Source: an uncultured Bacteroidota bacterium
GTDB taxonomy: Bacteria; Bacteroidota; Bacteroidia; Flavobacteriales; TMED113
Assembly: GCA_902533035.1 (NCBI GenBank)
Contig: CACAKI010000007.1
Location: 1 to 34,459 of the forward strand
DNA: 34,459 nt
Reading direction: 5' to 3'
The translations under genes were made by a program, and so were the position numbers. Shown here one piece after another: positions 33,374 through 34,459 of the stretch. The stretch's first letter is position 1, and each line of letters begins with the position of its first letter. Under the pieces are notes generated by a model. The model was not told the origin of the DNA. It did no database searches and was given only the letters and a program-made list of their open reading frames with translations.

Positions 33374-34459
33374 TTAGTTAGCTCGAAAAAGCTTTCTAAC
33401 TAAACCATTTTCAAAAATTAAAATCTGTATACCAAAAGACTGATCTACAGTTGATTCTTGACCCAATAAATTAATCTTTTTAATCAATTTTTGATTCAAA
33501 AATGAGTGTTCTAAAATAGAAGACTGATTATTATTCAAAGAAAAGAATTCTAACTTTCCAGGAGTAACGCCAACATTAAAATTATTCACTAGATTATTCT
33601 GATCATCATATACATATACATCTCCGTAAGAAAAAAAATCAGTATTACTGGCATATAAATAATTATCTACACCCTCTATGATTTTATAAAAATTTAAATC
33701 TATACCCTCTTCAACGCCTAAAGTCTCCATGTTTTCAAAATCAAATTTATATAAAGAATCACCACCTGATATTTGATAATTTAAATAATCCCCTCTCAAT
33801 GTAGATGTTCCGCATCCCGTAGATAATTCAGAGAGATCTTCAGTAACAACTTCATCATTTATTAAACTAATTCTTGAAATTGAACTTCCAGACCAATCTT
33901 TATTATTTACAGTTATTATATAATCCCCTTTCACCATCATATTATCAGGATTTTTTCCATTTTCACCTAAATCTATTTCATACAAATAATCAAATGTATT
34001 TGCATCCAAAACACCAATTAATCCTTTTTCATTACCCCACTCAAAGCCATTGTTAATTGCAACATAAACTAAGTCATCTTTTATAACTAAATTTTGAGTT
34101 GACCATTTTGGCCCATTTATAGTATCCAGCTCACTTAAAAGCATTAAATTATTTTTATCATAAATCTGTAAATACGAATCAAATACAATTGGAGAAAAAG
34201 TTATATAATCATAATCACCTCTTGATAGATATAAATTTTCATTATGAATTAATAAATTTCTCACACCCTGAACTTCAACTTGACTTAATAGCTCAAAAGA
34301 ATTCAAATCATATTTAAGAACTCTGTTGTCTGCCGCTACATAAAGAAAATCGCCATCTACAATCATATCCGAAGCAAATCTTACATCATTAACTATGATA
34401 ACTTCTTCATAAATTTGAGAATCCATATTAAAAACACCAATTGAAACAGGCTCAATCAT
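33374..34459 (-). CDS. Secreted beta-propeller protein, partial (start lies beyond the window)
   Basis: 361 residues visible. Repeating blades built on G-D/N-x-Y/L-Y/I-V patterns (VDGDFLYVAADNRVLKYD, HNENLYLSRGDYD, KDDLVYVAINNG, KGDYIITVNNKDW, GDYLNYQISGGDSLYKFD) show a YncE/quinoprotein-like propeller of the kind found in Bacteroidota cell-surface proteins. The C-terminus (LIKKINLLGQESTVDQ ... IFENGLVRKLFRAN) is the third short tail of the non-PNP form. An ATG happens to be the last codon of the window, but no signal peptide follows it, so the real start is probably further right. Function is unknown. Confidence 0.75.
   Translation of the reverse strand: MIEPVSIGVFNMDSQIYEEVIIVNDVRFASDMIVDGDFLYVAADNRVLKYDLNSFELLSQVEVQGVRNLLIHNENLYLSRGDYDYITFSPIVFDSYLQIYDKNNLMLLSELDTINGPKWSTQNLVIKDDLVYVAINNGFEWGNEKGLIGVLDANTFDYLYEIDLGENGKNPDNMMVKGDYIITVNNKDWSGSSISRISLINDEVVTEDLSELSTGCGTSTLRGDYLNYQISGGDSLYKFDFENMETLGVEEGIDLNFYKIIEGVDNYLYASNTDFFSYGDVYVYDDQNNLVNNFNVGVTPGKLEFFSLNNNQSSILEHSFLNQKLIKKINLLGQESTVDQSFGIQILIFENGLVRKLFRAN

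Overview
The window is AT-rich and tightly packed, and its gene content points to a Bacteroidota bacterium, most likely an uncultured flavobacterium-like lineage. The evidence is: three large TonB-dependent receptors with N-terminal carboxypeptidase-like domains, many lipoproteins with short signal peptides, C-terminal type IX secretion (T9SS) sorting regions, the families DUF4249, DUF4856 and imelysin, an HTTM protein, almost no Shine-Dalgarno sequences, and promoters of the Bacteroidota form TAnnTTTG. No plasmid, phage, insertion sequence or CRISPR array is visible.

Left part (1-9.8 kb): a terminator of an upstream gene, then two cell-wall genes (M23/LysM endopeptidase; L,D-transpeptidase-like lipoprotein with a SPOR domain) on either side of a conserved unknown membrane-anchored protein. 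These are followed by an APC permease, a DksA/TraR zinc-finger protein coupled to an exported MsrA, an unknown coiled-coil protein, an ACMSD-like amidohydrolase, an rRNA methyltransferase of the RlmL type and a cold-shock protein. Middle part (10-14 kb): a thioesterase, a small membrane protein and a DUF2779 nuclease (read as frameshifted) on the minus strand, a CapA-family protein, a 42-residue lysine-rich protein and tRNA-Pro(GGG).

13.9-18.2 kb is one minus-strand operon: a 51-residue cysteine-rich lipoprotein, an NTF2-like protein, a small lipoprotein, a TonB receptor and a DUF4249 lipoprotein, with tRNA-Pro starting 4 nt after the last stop codon. 18.2-24.5 kb runs on the plus strand: GH25 lysozyme lipoprotein, Tat-type intradiol dioxygenase with a T9SS tail, purple-acid-phosphatase-like enzyme with a T9SS tail, and a TonB receptor that is frameshifted as sequenced.

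24.5-34.5 kb is a minus-strand metal-acquisition region: a six-gene operon (DUF4856 lipoprotein, imelysin, HTTM, FecA-like TonB receptor, DCC thiol oxidoreductase, CE1-like esterase), a cupredoxin gene and a partial beta-propeller gene. The most interesting signal is a 21-bp dyad, TATTTAGA-N5-TCTAAATA, present three times: two copies cover the -33 and -7 elements of the six-gene operon and one covers the -7 element of the cupredoxin gene. This looks like a shared, probably Fur-like metal-responsive operator. Three proteins here also share a short C-terminal tail lacking the usual PNP motif.

Three genes are interrupted by frameshifts, and every shift is repaired by removing one A from an A-run of the coding strand (four sites). 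Residual read errors or poly(A) slippage explain this better than three independent pseudogenes.
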